From Halocafeteria seosinensis (taxonomy: Eukaryota; Sar; Bigyra; Bicosoecida): a stretch of DNA of 64,000 bases. The position numbers and the translations under genes are program-made. Each line of letters begins with the position of its first letter. Within the stretch, counting starts at the first letter, position 1. The notes beneath the pieces were generated by a model. The model had not been told where the DNA came from, did not search any database, and saw only the letters and a program-made list of their open reading frames with translations. The DNA is taken from contig LVLI01000295.1 in the NCBI GenBank assembly GCA_001687465.1, positions 237,925-301,924 of the forward strand, given 5' to 3'. Shown piece after piece: positions 54,947 to 64,000 of this stretch.

Positions 54947-57900
54947 CTATTCTTCGTTCTTCTGTTCGCCCTTTCCAGACATATCTACATCGTCATCTGC
55001 ATCTTTAGCTGTATCCGTGGGCAATGCGCTGGTTCCAGTAGCTGCAGACTCTTGCGTGACCACGTGAGCGCAACTGGACGGAGCTTGAGAGGTATCATTT
55101 GAGGCAGTATGAGCTGTTGTACCATGCTTCTTGGCAACAAAAACATCCTGCGCGCCAGGTTGAGGAATCAATGTACCCGAAGGGGTGACATTACTCGTCA
55201 TTTGATTAACAGATTGGGTCTCCCCTTCTGAGCGAGATGCATTCTGTCGAATGTTTCTATTCATGACCACATGACTCTCAGAGGCGGCCTTCGCTTCATA
55301 AGCATCGGCCACTTGCATCGCCACGTACTCATCAGAAGGAATCGTCCCACGCATTTGAAGCATGGTCCCCTCTCCTACGAGACGCGATACAGTGGTAGGA
55401 ATATCCAGATCCAGATGTTGAAGCGTTGCCTCGCTTACCTCATATGAAGGTTTTCCCACCAACCGAATAGACAAAGTTGCTACTTTGTCCGGTTCGACAT
55501 CCAAGGACCATTGGTCATTTGCAATGGAAACTATTCTAGGGTCTTCTTCCACGTACTGTACGGCATAGATATCATCTGTTCTGGAAGACAAAATGGCTGC
55601 CACATTGCGGCGATATGAGGATAACGCATCGGAAATACTTTTCTTCGCATCTCCGGGTGACTGAGTGGCCGTCACAAGATTTACTCGAGCCTGGAAATAT
55701 TCGTATAGACTGCGCAGTTTGAGCGCCGTGGCATCAGACACCATTGCTGACATCTGTCTAGAGCAAGCGGCAGCTAATTTATCCATTGTGAACAGGAAGT
55801 AGGAACCGCTACCCATAAGGCTCCTACATTCATCTTCATACTTGCCACTGTCAATTTTCCCATCAATTAACGCACAGAGAGCAGTCAAGAAATGATGATA
55901 TAGTTCTTCGCCTTTTTTCTCTGGATCCTCACTACCGCTTTCGACCTCCTGACTGTTGTGGTTGTCTTCAGAGCTTCCGAACTCATCCTCTCCCATGCTT
56001 TGGTCTTCTTTGTTTCCATCTTTTTCATTCTGTTTTTGAGCATCCATTGCGCGGTCTTCAATGTGACGTAGCATCTTCCGTTCACGTTGACTGGCGGCTT
56101 CTTTGCACAGTTCCTTCGCTCGGATTAGTCGATCAGCCAGCATTTGGTGAAGTCTAAAGAAAGAGTATTCACTGCTGGAGCAGTAGACCAAAGAGTCAGG
56201 TGGAGGAGGCGGTAGCTCCTTTAAAGCGTCTTCTAACTTTCTACGGGTTTCCTCACTCGGAGCGTCCACTGAGGTTTCCGAGCTTTCGAACAAAGACGAG
56301 GCCGCTTCCGCCAGCGCGGCAGAAGCGGAAGCTAGCCGCCCAGTACTCGCCATACCTTTGTCGTGTTCATCGCTTTGGCTCAAAGATTTGACTTGAACGG
56401 GCTTCACTTTTCCAGAGAGAGACGGCATTCGCTCCGCCGCTTTTTCATCCACCATGCCTCCACCCTCCGCCATACGAGAGCCTGATCCAGTGCCAAAACC
56501 GCCAATCGAATAAAGCGCAGAGGAGGGATCCACCATCTCTTTCACAGCGTTCTCATTGAAATACCCCATACCGAACGGCAAAGAGACGGTATACCGTACG
56601 GGTTGGGACTTCTTATCCGATTTATCCTCTCCTGATATGTCTTCTTCATCAGGAAGATAGCAAACATCCTCTACAATACCAACACCGAACGACGTTTCGC
56701 AGGTTGTTCCAACCATTAAAACTCCTGGACCAGCGGGTATTTTGTTGCCGGTAGCAGGAAGCATCCATTCTCGACGAAATCTGAAGAATTTGAAGAGAAA
56801 CGACCGCCATAATGCTGCCAGTTTATCCTTGTTTACCTCACTGCCGTGCTTCTCGATGGCGTATGATAACACCTCCGCCACGTCTTGATGTATGGACGTG
56901 TCCCGATACATGAAATGGAGAGTTGGTACTATCACGGGTGATTGACCGTCGCTCCAAACCACTTGACCGGATTTGCCCTTGGCGTCCTCCCCTGTGGGAG
57001 GAGCACTAGTTGTACCACTGGTATCAACTTCAGTTGGTTCCGCGGTCTCAAGTGGTTTTGAATTGAGAACGGCTTGTATCTCTGCCTCACCATCCTCAAC
57101 TTTCTTCTTCATCTCAGCAGTTAGCGCCTTCACGGTGATAGCTCGTTTATCGGCCTGCAAACCAAAACAAGTATGCGACTTGAGACAACGCTGTATTGCC
57201 CTAAACCTTCGGGTACAACTTACCGATTTGAAATAGAAAGAACGATGATCCAAGCTCTTAGTGTAATTCTTTTCTTGTATCTCCTTCCACGTTTTATTTA
57301 GCTCTATGCGAGCTCGCCGCCATTCCTCGTCTTTCTCTTTCAGCCGCTTTAAGATAATTGGAATAGCATCGGCAGGATTCTTGCGCAGTAGCTCTAATAC
57401 TTCATTTCCGTGTTCACCATAGATCCGAGCGATGGCCTTTAGATGAATGACACCCAAACTGCGTCGGTCCAATCTGAATTGCCATTGATACCCGTCCATA
57501 TGCTTTAGTGCAGCAATCTCCTCAGCCAATGGCTCTAACACACGGATTGCGCTCGTGTTATTGTCAATGACCATGTCAACTTCATATCGTTCGTCTTCAC
57601 ACTTGAAGAGAGCCTCTTCATATTGATTTCTTCGCATATGCTTAAAACTGAAGTCTTCGCTTCCAGTGGGTACGCTAACAAGATCATCATTGAGGACTTC
57701 ATTTTCGAACGGTGAACGCTCGGATCCAACTTGGCGAGGATACTTGTCGGGCAAGCGACGATAACTTGGAGTACACAGTTCACATTGACTGAAGTCAATC
57801 TCGCTGGTAGGCATTGAATGCCATACATCGGTTTCACCTAATTCAATACCTCCCCTTGAGTTAATAAATGTTTGCAACTCTTCAAGAAGAATTGCATTCC

Positions 57901-59563
57901 GATCACCGAAGATGTTAGTGAAGAGGTTCATCAAATCTTTCTGATCCAGTATCCCGTATGAGAACAAATGCAGACATTTCAAAAACTCTTCCCAGAGTTC
58001 ATTACTGCCAAGTGCCGATTTTACCTTGGCAAAAAATTCTTCATCTGAAGGGGGCAGGCGCAGATGCATCGCTTCTTGAGAGCGCCGACGACGCTCTTCC
58101 TCCGCACTACGAGCAGATCTTCCTGGAGGAGCCCCAACCATGTGTTTCTCGCGCTCTATGCCATATTCTCTATCCATTTCTCTGCAAAAAGACGTCGCGA
58201 TGTCAAAAGAAAGGTAAACACATCGCAATTTGGAAACGTACCTATTTCGCTCCATTTCTCTAGCTGTTCGCGTTCTCACGTCAACGTAGCGATTATACTG
58301 CTCCTTAGCTTGTTGTCTATCATTCTCTCTGGCCATCTCACGATCTTGCTTTGCTTTCGTAGCAGCAGCTGCAGCCCTTGCGAGCCGCTCTCGTGCTTGG
58401 GTTTGCACAGCGTCCGGCAAGAAGTAGGTAAAGTCCTCCAGAAGGTCAGGATGTTCTCGAAATAGTCTAGTAACCTGCATGCCAAGAGGAGACAAGAAGT
58501 CCACGCACACAGTATGTAGGAAATCGTGCTGTAATTAACGTACTTTATCGAGAACTTCTTTTATAGACTCCTGCTGCTTTTGGTAACTGTGTAAAATTTC
58601 CAGAAAGTTGCGATAGGTGGTGGGATCATTCTGAAACCGTTTCTTGATCTTAGTCACGTAGTTAATCGCGTGATCAAACTCAGGAGGTTGAGCATCTTCC
58701 CTGTAAAATAGCATTGAAAGTGTAGAGGGCCACAAACACTCAACATGGAGTATCAGCCGGTATGAACACTCACCTTCCATCTCCTGTCGCTCCACCGCCT
58801 TGTGCATCACCAATATGGGGTTGAGCATTTGGGGGAGCACCTTCTGCATGCGGCATGCCTTGAGGAAAAGGCGGTCGTGCATGTTGCATTGGTTGCTGTT
58901 GCATCGGTACAGGATGTGGGGCGGGTTGCCGTTGCATTCTCGGCGGCGGTTGCTGAGCTTGCAAAGGTTGTTGCTGTGGTGGAGCCCTATGTGGCTCATA
59001 AGGCTGCTGTGGTGGAGAATTCGCATAATGTGGGGGCCGCGGGGGAGCCGTGGTAGGCATGTCAGATGTCACGGGCTGTCTTGGGTGAAAACTTTGCGTT
59101 CCACCACCTGGTTGAGATATGTGGGTCGTTCCGGCTTGATCTACAACTTCGATGCGGTAACCCGGTGGTAAGAATGTGTTAAATCCCACGATCAACTCAT
59201 TGTGGCCTCGGAATAGCTCGCTGACACGACGGATAACTCCCGGCGTATCGATTCTGCAGAAGCATGTTTTGAGTTTAATCAACGCACATACAACACGTAT
59301 TCTCTACGGATTGATTGCATACGTTTGTGCCTTGAAGTTCTTCATAATCTCGAGGAACTGGTTATAAATCTGGGGCTGTTGCGAAAACTGTCTCTTGACC
59401 TGCGGTAGGATAACCAAAAACTTCTCCTTTGCGACCCATCCAATGGTCACCATAATCTTTCCAATCTTACCTGATCCAGATATTCCAGCGCATCTTCCAC
59501 CCTTAGCTGTTTGTGGCTCTGAGCGCCAGCGCCCCCACCATCGGGTTGCTGTGGTTGCGACAT
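54947..59563 (-). CDS. SIN3 transcriptional corepressor scaffold
   Basis: Seven exons on the minus strand: 59563-59471, 59399-59323, 59253-58774, 58700-58544, 58474-58242, 58181-57224, 57154-54947; 1,401 residues. SIN3 assembles histone deacetylase complexes. PAH1 spans about residues 20-100 ([35 protein letters not shown]); a Pro/Gln-rich linker follows; PAH2 about 220-292 ([29 protein letters not shown]); a PAH3-like repeat about 390-455; then the HDAC-interacting region ([33 protein letters not shown], about 475-575); and the C-terminal SIN3 domain with [15 protein letters not shown]. The long C-terminus is Ser/Ala/acid-rich. Introns 5 and 6 (60 and 69 nt) are stop-free multiples of three and were called because the retained peptide interrupts conserved blocks. 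Confidence 0.95.
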
Positions 59564-61014
59564 CGCGAACCGTGAACTTCACAAATCTTCTACTCCGGGT
59601 GTTTTACGTTATTCCCTGCAATGTACACGACAGCCAGTAGCCAAATAAAGTCAGGCCATGTTCAATATAGGTCTGCTCATTGTCCTGTCGCAGAGGTGGA
59701 ACCGATCTACTTGGAAAAAGCTTCCAGACAAGTATCCTGGTCAGCGGGGAGGAGGGGGACGCAGCTTTCAACAAAAAGGGTTCTAGTCAGACCACAGGGG
59801 CGGCCGCAGGAGACAAGGAGACCACGGGGTACACTCCCTTCGGTGTTTTCCGCTCTACAGCACTTCTGTTTGAACCATGGTCAATTTCTAAGCGCCACAG
59901 CCTCTGGTGTGGAGTGGTTTCCCCCCCATCCCCTCTGGCAATATTTTGGAGGTGCGTGGAAGTAATGAGCACCCAGTGGGAGTCCCTACTACCCCTAGAA
60001 CGGAGAGATATCAGCGTTTCCGGTCTTGTTGAAATCACCCTCACAAAGCGCCACCAGACTCCAAAAGGCGATACAACTCGCTCTCTCCGAAACAGAAGTG
60101 ACTGTTGCTATACCCACTCCCCAGTGTAGCGACAGCAGACCAACATACCATCAAAGGGATTGCAAGGGGATAAGGAAGCGCCCTGTCTGGATGATACCTT
60201 GAGAAAAACGACTCACCCCTTCAACGCAAACGTACTCAGTACCAGTGAAATGCACGACAATGACACCCGCTTTCCACTGAAGCGAGATATGTTTAGTTTC
60301 TCAATGCCAAATTCAACCCTTCCTTTCTATCTCCTCTGATGTGGCGGTTGAGAAAGAGAATCGTCGCACAGGGGGAAGGAGAACACCGACTCCTCCGTTG
60401 AACACAGGCGACCAGGGGTGGAGGACTACTTACAATTTATCCGGAAGAGAGGAAAAAACAGAAATTGGTTGAAATACCGTATGTCGTTTACTCTCTACGA
60501 TATCATTGGCCATCGTTGGGACAATCGTCAATCAACTACTGTTACCCGCTATATCACTCCCGGGACGAGAGCCTTCACAAAGGGAAACGACAAACAAATG
60601 TTGGGCCATTATTCTTCAGCCTGAAGACTTCAGGAAAACGAAGTTATCGCCACCGAGAACGCAATGACGTAACAAAGGGGGATATTCTGTAATGGATTAT
60701 AAACTCTTGCTACGATGCAACTTCGACCTTTGGCTAGAACCCTAGGAACTGATCAACACGTGACGCAAGCCCGCATCGACTCAGCAAGCAAAAAGCAACA
60801 CTAACCCAGTTCTAAACCCCTGAGTTTTCATCAGGGGAGCTCCCGATACTTGCAATTATTGGAAACGAATGAACCGGCAATTTCGGGTTCACAAGTTATT
60901 CAAATTTACACTCCTAGGGAATGAAAGGTTCAATACCAGCTCACTGCATAGGAGCTTGCGGATTCATCTTCATACTGCGATAACAATAGCATGAGACAAT
61001 ATGAACACGCGTGC
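59564..61014. other. Intergenic region, no confident gene
   Basis: About 1.45 kb between the SIN3 start and the stop of the PSMD9-like gene (both minus). It holds the SIN3 promoter, including the TTATTCCCTGCAATG motif 40-60 bp before its ATG. A plus-strand open frame at 59680-60129 (149 codons, Ser/Thr/Gly-rich) has no ATG-supported homology and is left uncalled. No tRNA or transposon structure was found. Confidence 0.4.
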
Positions 61015-61790
61015 TCAAGTCTGTTCCACTTCATTGCATACATACCCCACCGTGGGAGAGCCTTCATGCGTTCCCGGTACAAGGGTTGTTTTTATACGGC
61101 CACCCTCTCTTTCTAACAGGATGGATATTGCCCTTCCAATGGAGTTATTGACGATATGGCGTAAAGATGTGATATCGAACTTGTTATTTTCTGACACAGG
61201 AAGGGAGTTGCAAGTAGCCGAGCCAAACTGGAGTAACAGATCTCCCGCCTTGATCCCGGCACTCGATGCTGGACTGCCATCCTGCACATTCTCGATAGCT
61301 GCAAAAGGAACCACAACACTGTCATCTGTATGCTCTGTCGCACTTGATGCTATCGCTGATTGTGAATCTCTATTTTCGCCTCCTCTGGCGTCACTCGTAG
61401 TGGCTGTGGTTGCATTCCCGGACGGGTTCTCTCGAGCTAGTTCATGCAATTCATACAACTCCTTTTCGATGGTATTCATAATCGATTTGTGATCATTCTG
61501 TAGATATGCCACCCTCTGTCTGAGTTTTCTGGCCGCAGCGACATCAATGTCATTTCGAGGAAATCCATAGTCTGTGGAAGCCAATACCGATGTGTCGAGT
61601 GTGCAGAGACGGACGTCAATCGGAGTGGGATCGTACCATCTACAAGAGGATCATTTGGCTCAAATCGGACATTATTTTTCTCTCCAAGGTTGCGAAGGTC
61701 CTGGTGTATACTCTGAATTTGCCTCTCAATATCATCTTTTTCAGTCATCAATGACCTCAATTTCGATCTCTGAGCTTCTACAGCACTCAT
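61015..61790 (-). CDS. 26S proteasome assembly chaperone PSMD9/p27 (Nas2)
   Basis: Chaperone that binds the Rpt5 ATPase tail during assembly of the proteasome base. Two exons on the minus strand, 61790-61637 and 61571-61015, 236 residues. An N-terminal helical hairpin (KLRSLMTEKDDIERQIQSIH) leads to the family hallmark split by the intron, EPNDPLVD|DYGFPRNDIDV, then VAYLQNDHKSIM. After an acidic Ser-rich linker comes a PDZ domain (about 130-225): VQDGSPASSAGIKAGDLLLQ, FGSATCNSLPV and ISILLEREGGRIKTTLVPG. Length and order equal those of animal PSMD9 and yeast Nas2. The ubiquilin and UBL genes in the window act in the same degradation pathway. Confidence 0.94.
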
Positions 61791-62309
61791 CTCAGTACAA
61801 ATGCCAGCAGCTCCAAGGACAAACCGAAAAAATACTGCACCGTGGTCGGGCTGCTTAACTATGGCAAATGAGAAAGATAGTCTTACGACAATACACTGTA
61901 ACTTAAAGCGTGCTACTAGACCAATACAATTGTGGTAGTATTAGTCTATTACCTCGAGACCCACTTCACACCTGTCGCTTTTGCAGACTACAAGGCGCGA
62001 CTCGGAAGCACCAAACACACACAGACTTACAGTTTTTTTGTCAAATAGTTCTTGACAATTACGTAGTTGCAGTAGCCTGGGTCCCCAGACTTTAAAGCAT
62101 TATTGGGGTAATACAAGCCGCGAACGAGAGTATAAAGATGTGGAGTGCGTTCGACCTTATGATGCTACAATGTTGTACATTGTACCTCGTACAGTGCTAG
62201 AGCGCTATAGCGGAGGAAGAAAAAAAGAAGTTGCCCCTGTTCATTGCAGTATGTCCTGAAGCATGAAGATACCTACTGATGGTACAAACCGCCCCAAAAT
62301 CTATCCACG
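61791..62309. other. Intergenic, no gene seen
   Basis: About 520 bp between the PSMD9-like start and the stop of the LRR frame (both minus). It must include the PSMD9 promoter. Nothing further supported. Confidence 0.4.
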
Positions 62310-63455
62310 CTATGTAACGTGGAACACAGAAACTAAACTTGTCTGAATGGAGCCACAAGACCCTCGTTGGCTTGTCCCACAGTCCCACAGCAGTCTGAAG
62401 ACGCCCGACAATCCCAATCCCATGATGCAATCTTCCAGCTTTAGTTTAGTGAAGGTGAGCGAGTAAGACTCTCTTGTGCAACTCAGGCTGATTTTAAGGA
62501 CACCACTCAAACTCCGCAAGCTGGATAAACCGGATAGAGTGTCATACACAGAATCTGTCATCGTACATCTCTTCACGCATAGTGCAGTTAAATTGGGCAT
62601 ATAGCGGAAGGCTGATCCAGTGATATTGAAACTGGATATACTTAATATTTTCAAGTTTGTTAAGTATGCCAACGCAGATTCTTCGATGGTTCTCTTCGAG
62701 CAGCCCAAATCTAACTCTGTCAGATTGCGCAAGCGATAAAAAGTGGCACCTGTAAGCCTGAAGTCACGCCAGAGGTCCAGCTTCAATGTTTCCAAATTTG
62801 ACAGATGTAGGAGCACTGAGTCGTGGAGGTCATTGGCTTCCGGTGTACAGGTCACACGTAATGAAACTAATCCCGACAAGTATTGAAAGGAGCTTTCGTG
62901 TATTGTGCCTGTGCCGCCATCACAATGGCAAATCTCCAAAGAAGTCAAGCGGGAGAACGCCTCTAAAGCAGAGTTGCTAATTGTCGAGCCGCAACAGTTT
63001 ACGAGGCACAATGATTGCAAACTCGACGAATGACCGAATCCAGAATGAATCGTGCCGAAGTCACCTGAAATTTCCAGAGACGTCACATTAGCGACCCACG
63101 AGAGTGCTGAGATTGTAGGTCGTATGCCATCGAAGTAAACACATTTACTCGGAGGGAATCCATCCAGCCCTTCGCCTGTTATCATGTGAGAATCGGAATC
63201 AGAATCAGATTCTTCAGGGAAGGTGGGGCGGTTCCGACCAAAGAATACTCCACCTTCAAAATCTTCAATGAATGTGGGGCTTGAATTATCATTCCGACCA
63301 AAGAGCACCTTACCTTTAAAATTGGGATAGCGTTTCCAGACTGACTTCAATTCTTCTTTTTCTGTCGTTTTGGGAACAGACAGAGACGTGGCCACCGCAG
63401 TTTGTCTACCCAGTCCACCGTAGCATCTGTGGGACCTGCAGCTACTGTTTTCCAA
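62310..63455 (-). CDS. Leucine-rich repeat protein, start not resolved
   Basis: Open minus-strand frame of about 380 codons with a regular series of irregular LRRs: WVANVTSLEISGDFGTIH, SSLQSLCLVNC, FSRLTSLEICHCDG, YLSGLVSLRV, LSNLETLKLDLW, RLRNLTELDLGC, YLTNLKILSI and YMPNLTALCVKRC. Repeat spacing of 23-27 residues and the xLxxLxLxxC/N pattern suggest a solvent-exposed binding solenoid. The frame has no ATG before MITGEG about 90 codons in; the true start may lie in an upstream exon between 63456 and 63600, or the N-terminus may be broken. The last ~40 residues after the repeats (from about 62440) look non-conserved. The edge relic next door raises the chance that this is a member of an expanding, unstable family. 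Confidence 0.6.
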   Translation of the reverse strand: MENSSCRSHRCYGGLGRQTAVATSLSVPKTTEKEELKSVWKRYPNFKGKVLFGRNDNSSPTFIEDFEGGVFFGRNRPTFPEESDSDSDSHMITGEGLDGFPPSKCVYFDGIRPTISALSWVANVTSLEISGDFGTIHSGFGHSSSLQSLCLVNCCGSTISNSALEAFSRLTSLEICHCDGGTGTIHESSFQYLSGLVSLRVTCTPEANDLHDSVLLHLSNLETLKLDLWRDFRLTGATFYRLRNLTELDLGCSKRTIEESALAYLTNLKILSISSFNITGSAFRYMPNLTALCVKRCTMTDSVYDTLSGLSSLRSLSGVLKISLSCTRESYSLTFTKLKLEDCIMGLGLSGVFRLLWDCGTSQRGSCGSIQTSLVSVFHVT

Positions 63456-64000
63456 TAATACACAATGTTATCAATGCCACAGGGCATAAATCTCGAAAAT
63501 TGGCGCCAGGTGGTCATATAGAGCTGGAAGACTTCCTGCGCTGGCGAATGTGGCGTGTTGCATGCCTTCAGGCTCCACGACAAGCGGATCCTCGTCCACT
63601 GGAAGGGCTACCCAGAGGCAGCACGGAGGCTTCGTGGCTTCAGAAGGACCTGGGTAGCCGCACCTTCTTCGATCTCGAGCAGGAGATGTACTTCAATCTG
63701 GGCTATGATGACGAAAATGAGGTGGACGGAATTTCTGGGGAGCCACCTCCCGCGTCAGGTGGTGGCTTGTCATTGGTCACAACTGTTGCGTCGGGAACAA
63801 CACTTCATCCTGCCTGCGCTGCTGCAACCGGTCTTGGCGTTGGCGCCGCTGAGCCTTGGGCTCAGGGTCTTCTCCTGCCAGACTGAGCCTTGTCGGTACC
63901 TCTGACATTGTGGGCGCAGGCATGGCTCCTCCCCCGATGCCTCCTGAGCTTAACCAGTGCTGTGTTCCCTCACGGCGCATGTCAGCAAGGCNGCAGGAAC
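63456..64000. other. GC-rich right edge, incomplete
   Basis: Overlapping open frames on both strands, none with an evident gene structure, apart from the chromodomain-like relic. An undetermined base (N) lies at 63992. The region may be the end of a repeat that continues beyond the window. Confidence 0.4.
63555..63760 (+). pseudogene. Chromodomain-like retroelement relic
   Basis: One frame reads HDKRILVHWKGYPEAARRL, close to the W-x-G-[YW] core of chromodomains found at the end of Ty3/gypsy integrases. The match to the second half of the domain (LGSRTFFDLEQEMYFNLG) continues in a different frame, so the reading is shifted and probably decayed. The surrounding ~500 bp is visibly GC-richer than the rest of the window. 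No LTR, reverse transcriptase or RNase H is in view. Confidence 0.35.

Noticed and set aside
10216-58241. Five introns (10216-10287, 31196-31273, 33223-33285, 57155-57223, 58182-58241) are multiples of three without in-frame stops and might indicate regulated intron retention.
   Set aside because: With about 51 introns of ~66 nt, roughly five such cases are expected by chance (one third in phase times about one third stop-free). No excess, so not special without RNA evidence.
59680-60129. 149-codon plus-strand frame in the SIN3 upstream region.
   Set aside because: No start context, no intron partner and no recognisable motif; coding character weak.
60880-60960. GGTTCAATACC at about 60929 resembles a tRNA B box.
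   Set aside because: No A box, no cloverleaf and no acceptor stem could be drawn around it.

Overview
This is nuclear DNA of a flagellated, intron-bearing eukaryotic microbe. About 51 introns can be placed, mostly 60-80 nt, with GTAAG/GTACG/GTATG/GTGAG donors and almost always CAG acceptors. Genes lie close together on both strands, often tail-to-tail with under 150 bp between stops. An axonemal dynein heavy chain, a PPP1R42-like protein and a microtubule-inner-protein-like gene say the cell builds a motile flagellum. A plant-type (class II) PRPP synthetase and a senescence/ERD7-domain protein would fit an alga or a stramenopile/oomycete-like protist, but the sequence alone does not fix the lineage. 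No bacterial features (operons, CRISPR, phage) are present.

Left third (1-23 kb): the 5' part of an inner-arm dynein heavy chain, running off the left edge; a divergent basic protein of unknown function; a fatty acid hydroxylase/sterol desaturase; an eight-exon 6-phosphogluconate dehydrogenase; a senescence-domain protein; an 838-residue methyltransferase-24-like protein carrying a WW domain; a 959-residue polytopic membrane protein; a PRPP synthetase with a ~370-residue extra N-terminus; and a SIRT4-like sirtuin.

Middle (23-46 kb): a 2,682-residue coiled-coil protein with an FN3-like head and an internal array of 147-bp (49-residue, seven-heptad) repeats; a LAMTOR4-like Ragulator subunit; a PPP1R42-like LRR protein; a BAG6-like ubiquitin-domain protein; a GT8 glycosyltransferase; a TPM-domain membrane protein; an RWD protein; and a ~400-bp TA-flanked, terminal-inverted-repeat element (MITE-like) in an otherwise empty 1.8 kb.

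Right third (46-64 kb): ubiquilin/Dsk2, MO25/CAB39, a small membrane protein, a P5/PDIA6-type protein disulfide isomerase without a KDEL-type tail, a flagellar MIP-like protein, the SIN3 corepressor scaffold, proteasome chaperone PSMD9/Nas2, an LRR open frame with no clear start, and a GC-richer right edge with a broken chromodomain-like relic. Functional themes are the flagellum (dynein, PPP1R42-like, MIP-like), protein quality control (ubiquilin, BAG6-like, Nas2, PDI), pentose phosphate/PRPP metabolism (6PGDH, PRS) and signalling (LAMTOR4, MO25, sirtuin, SIN3). They are neighbours rather than a gene cluster. I found no convincing new multi-gene system; the best leads are the giant repeat coiled-coil protein, the methyltransferase-WW protein, the extended PRS, the MITE-like element and the duplicated PRS/sirtuin junction.
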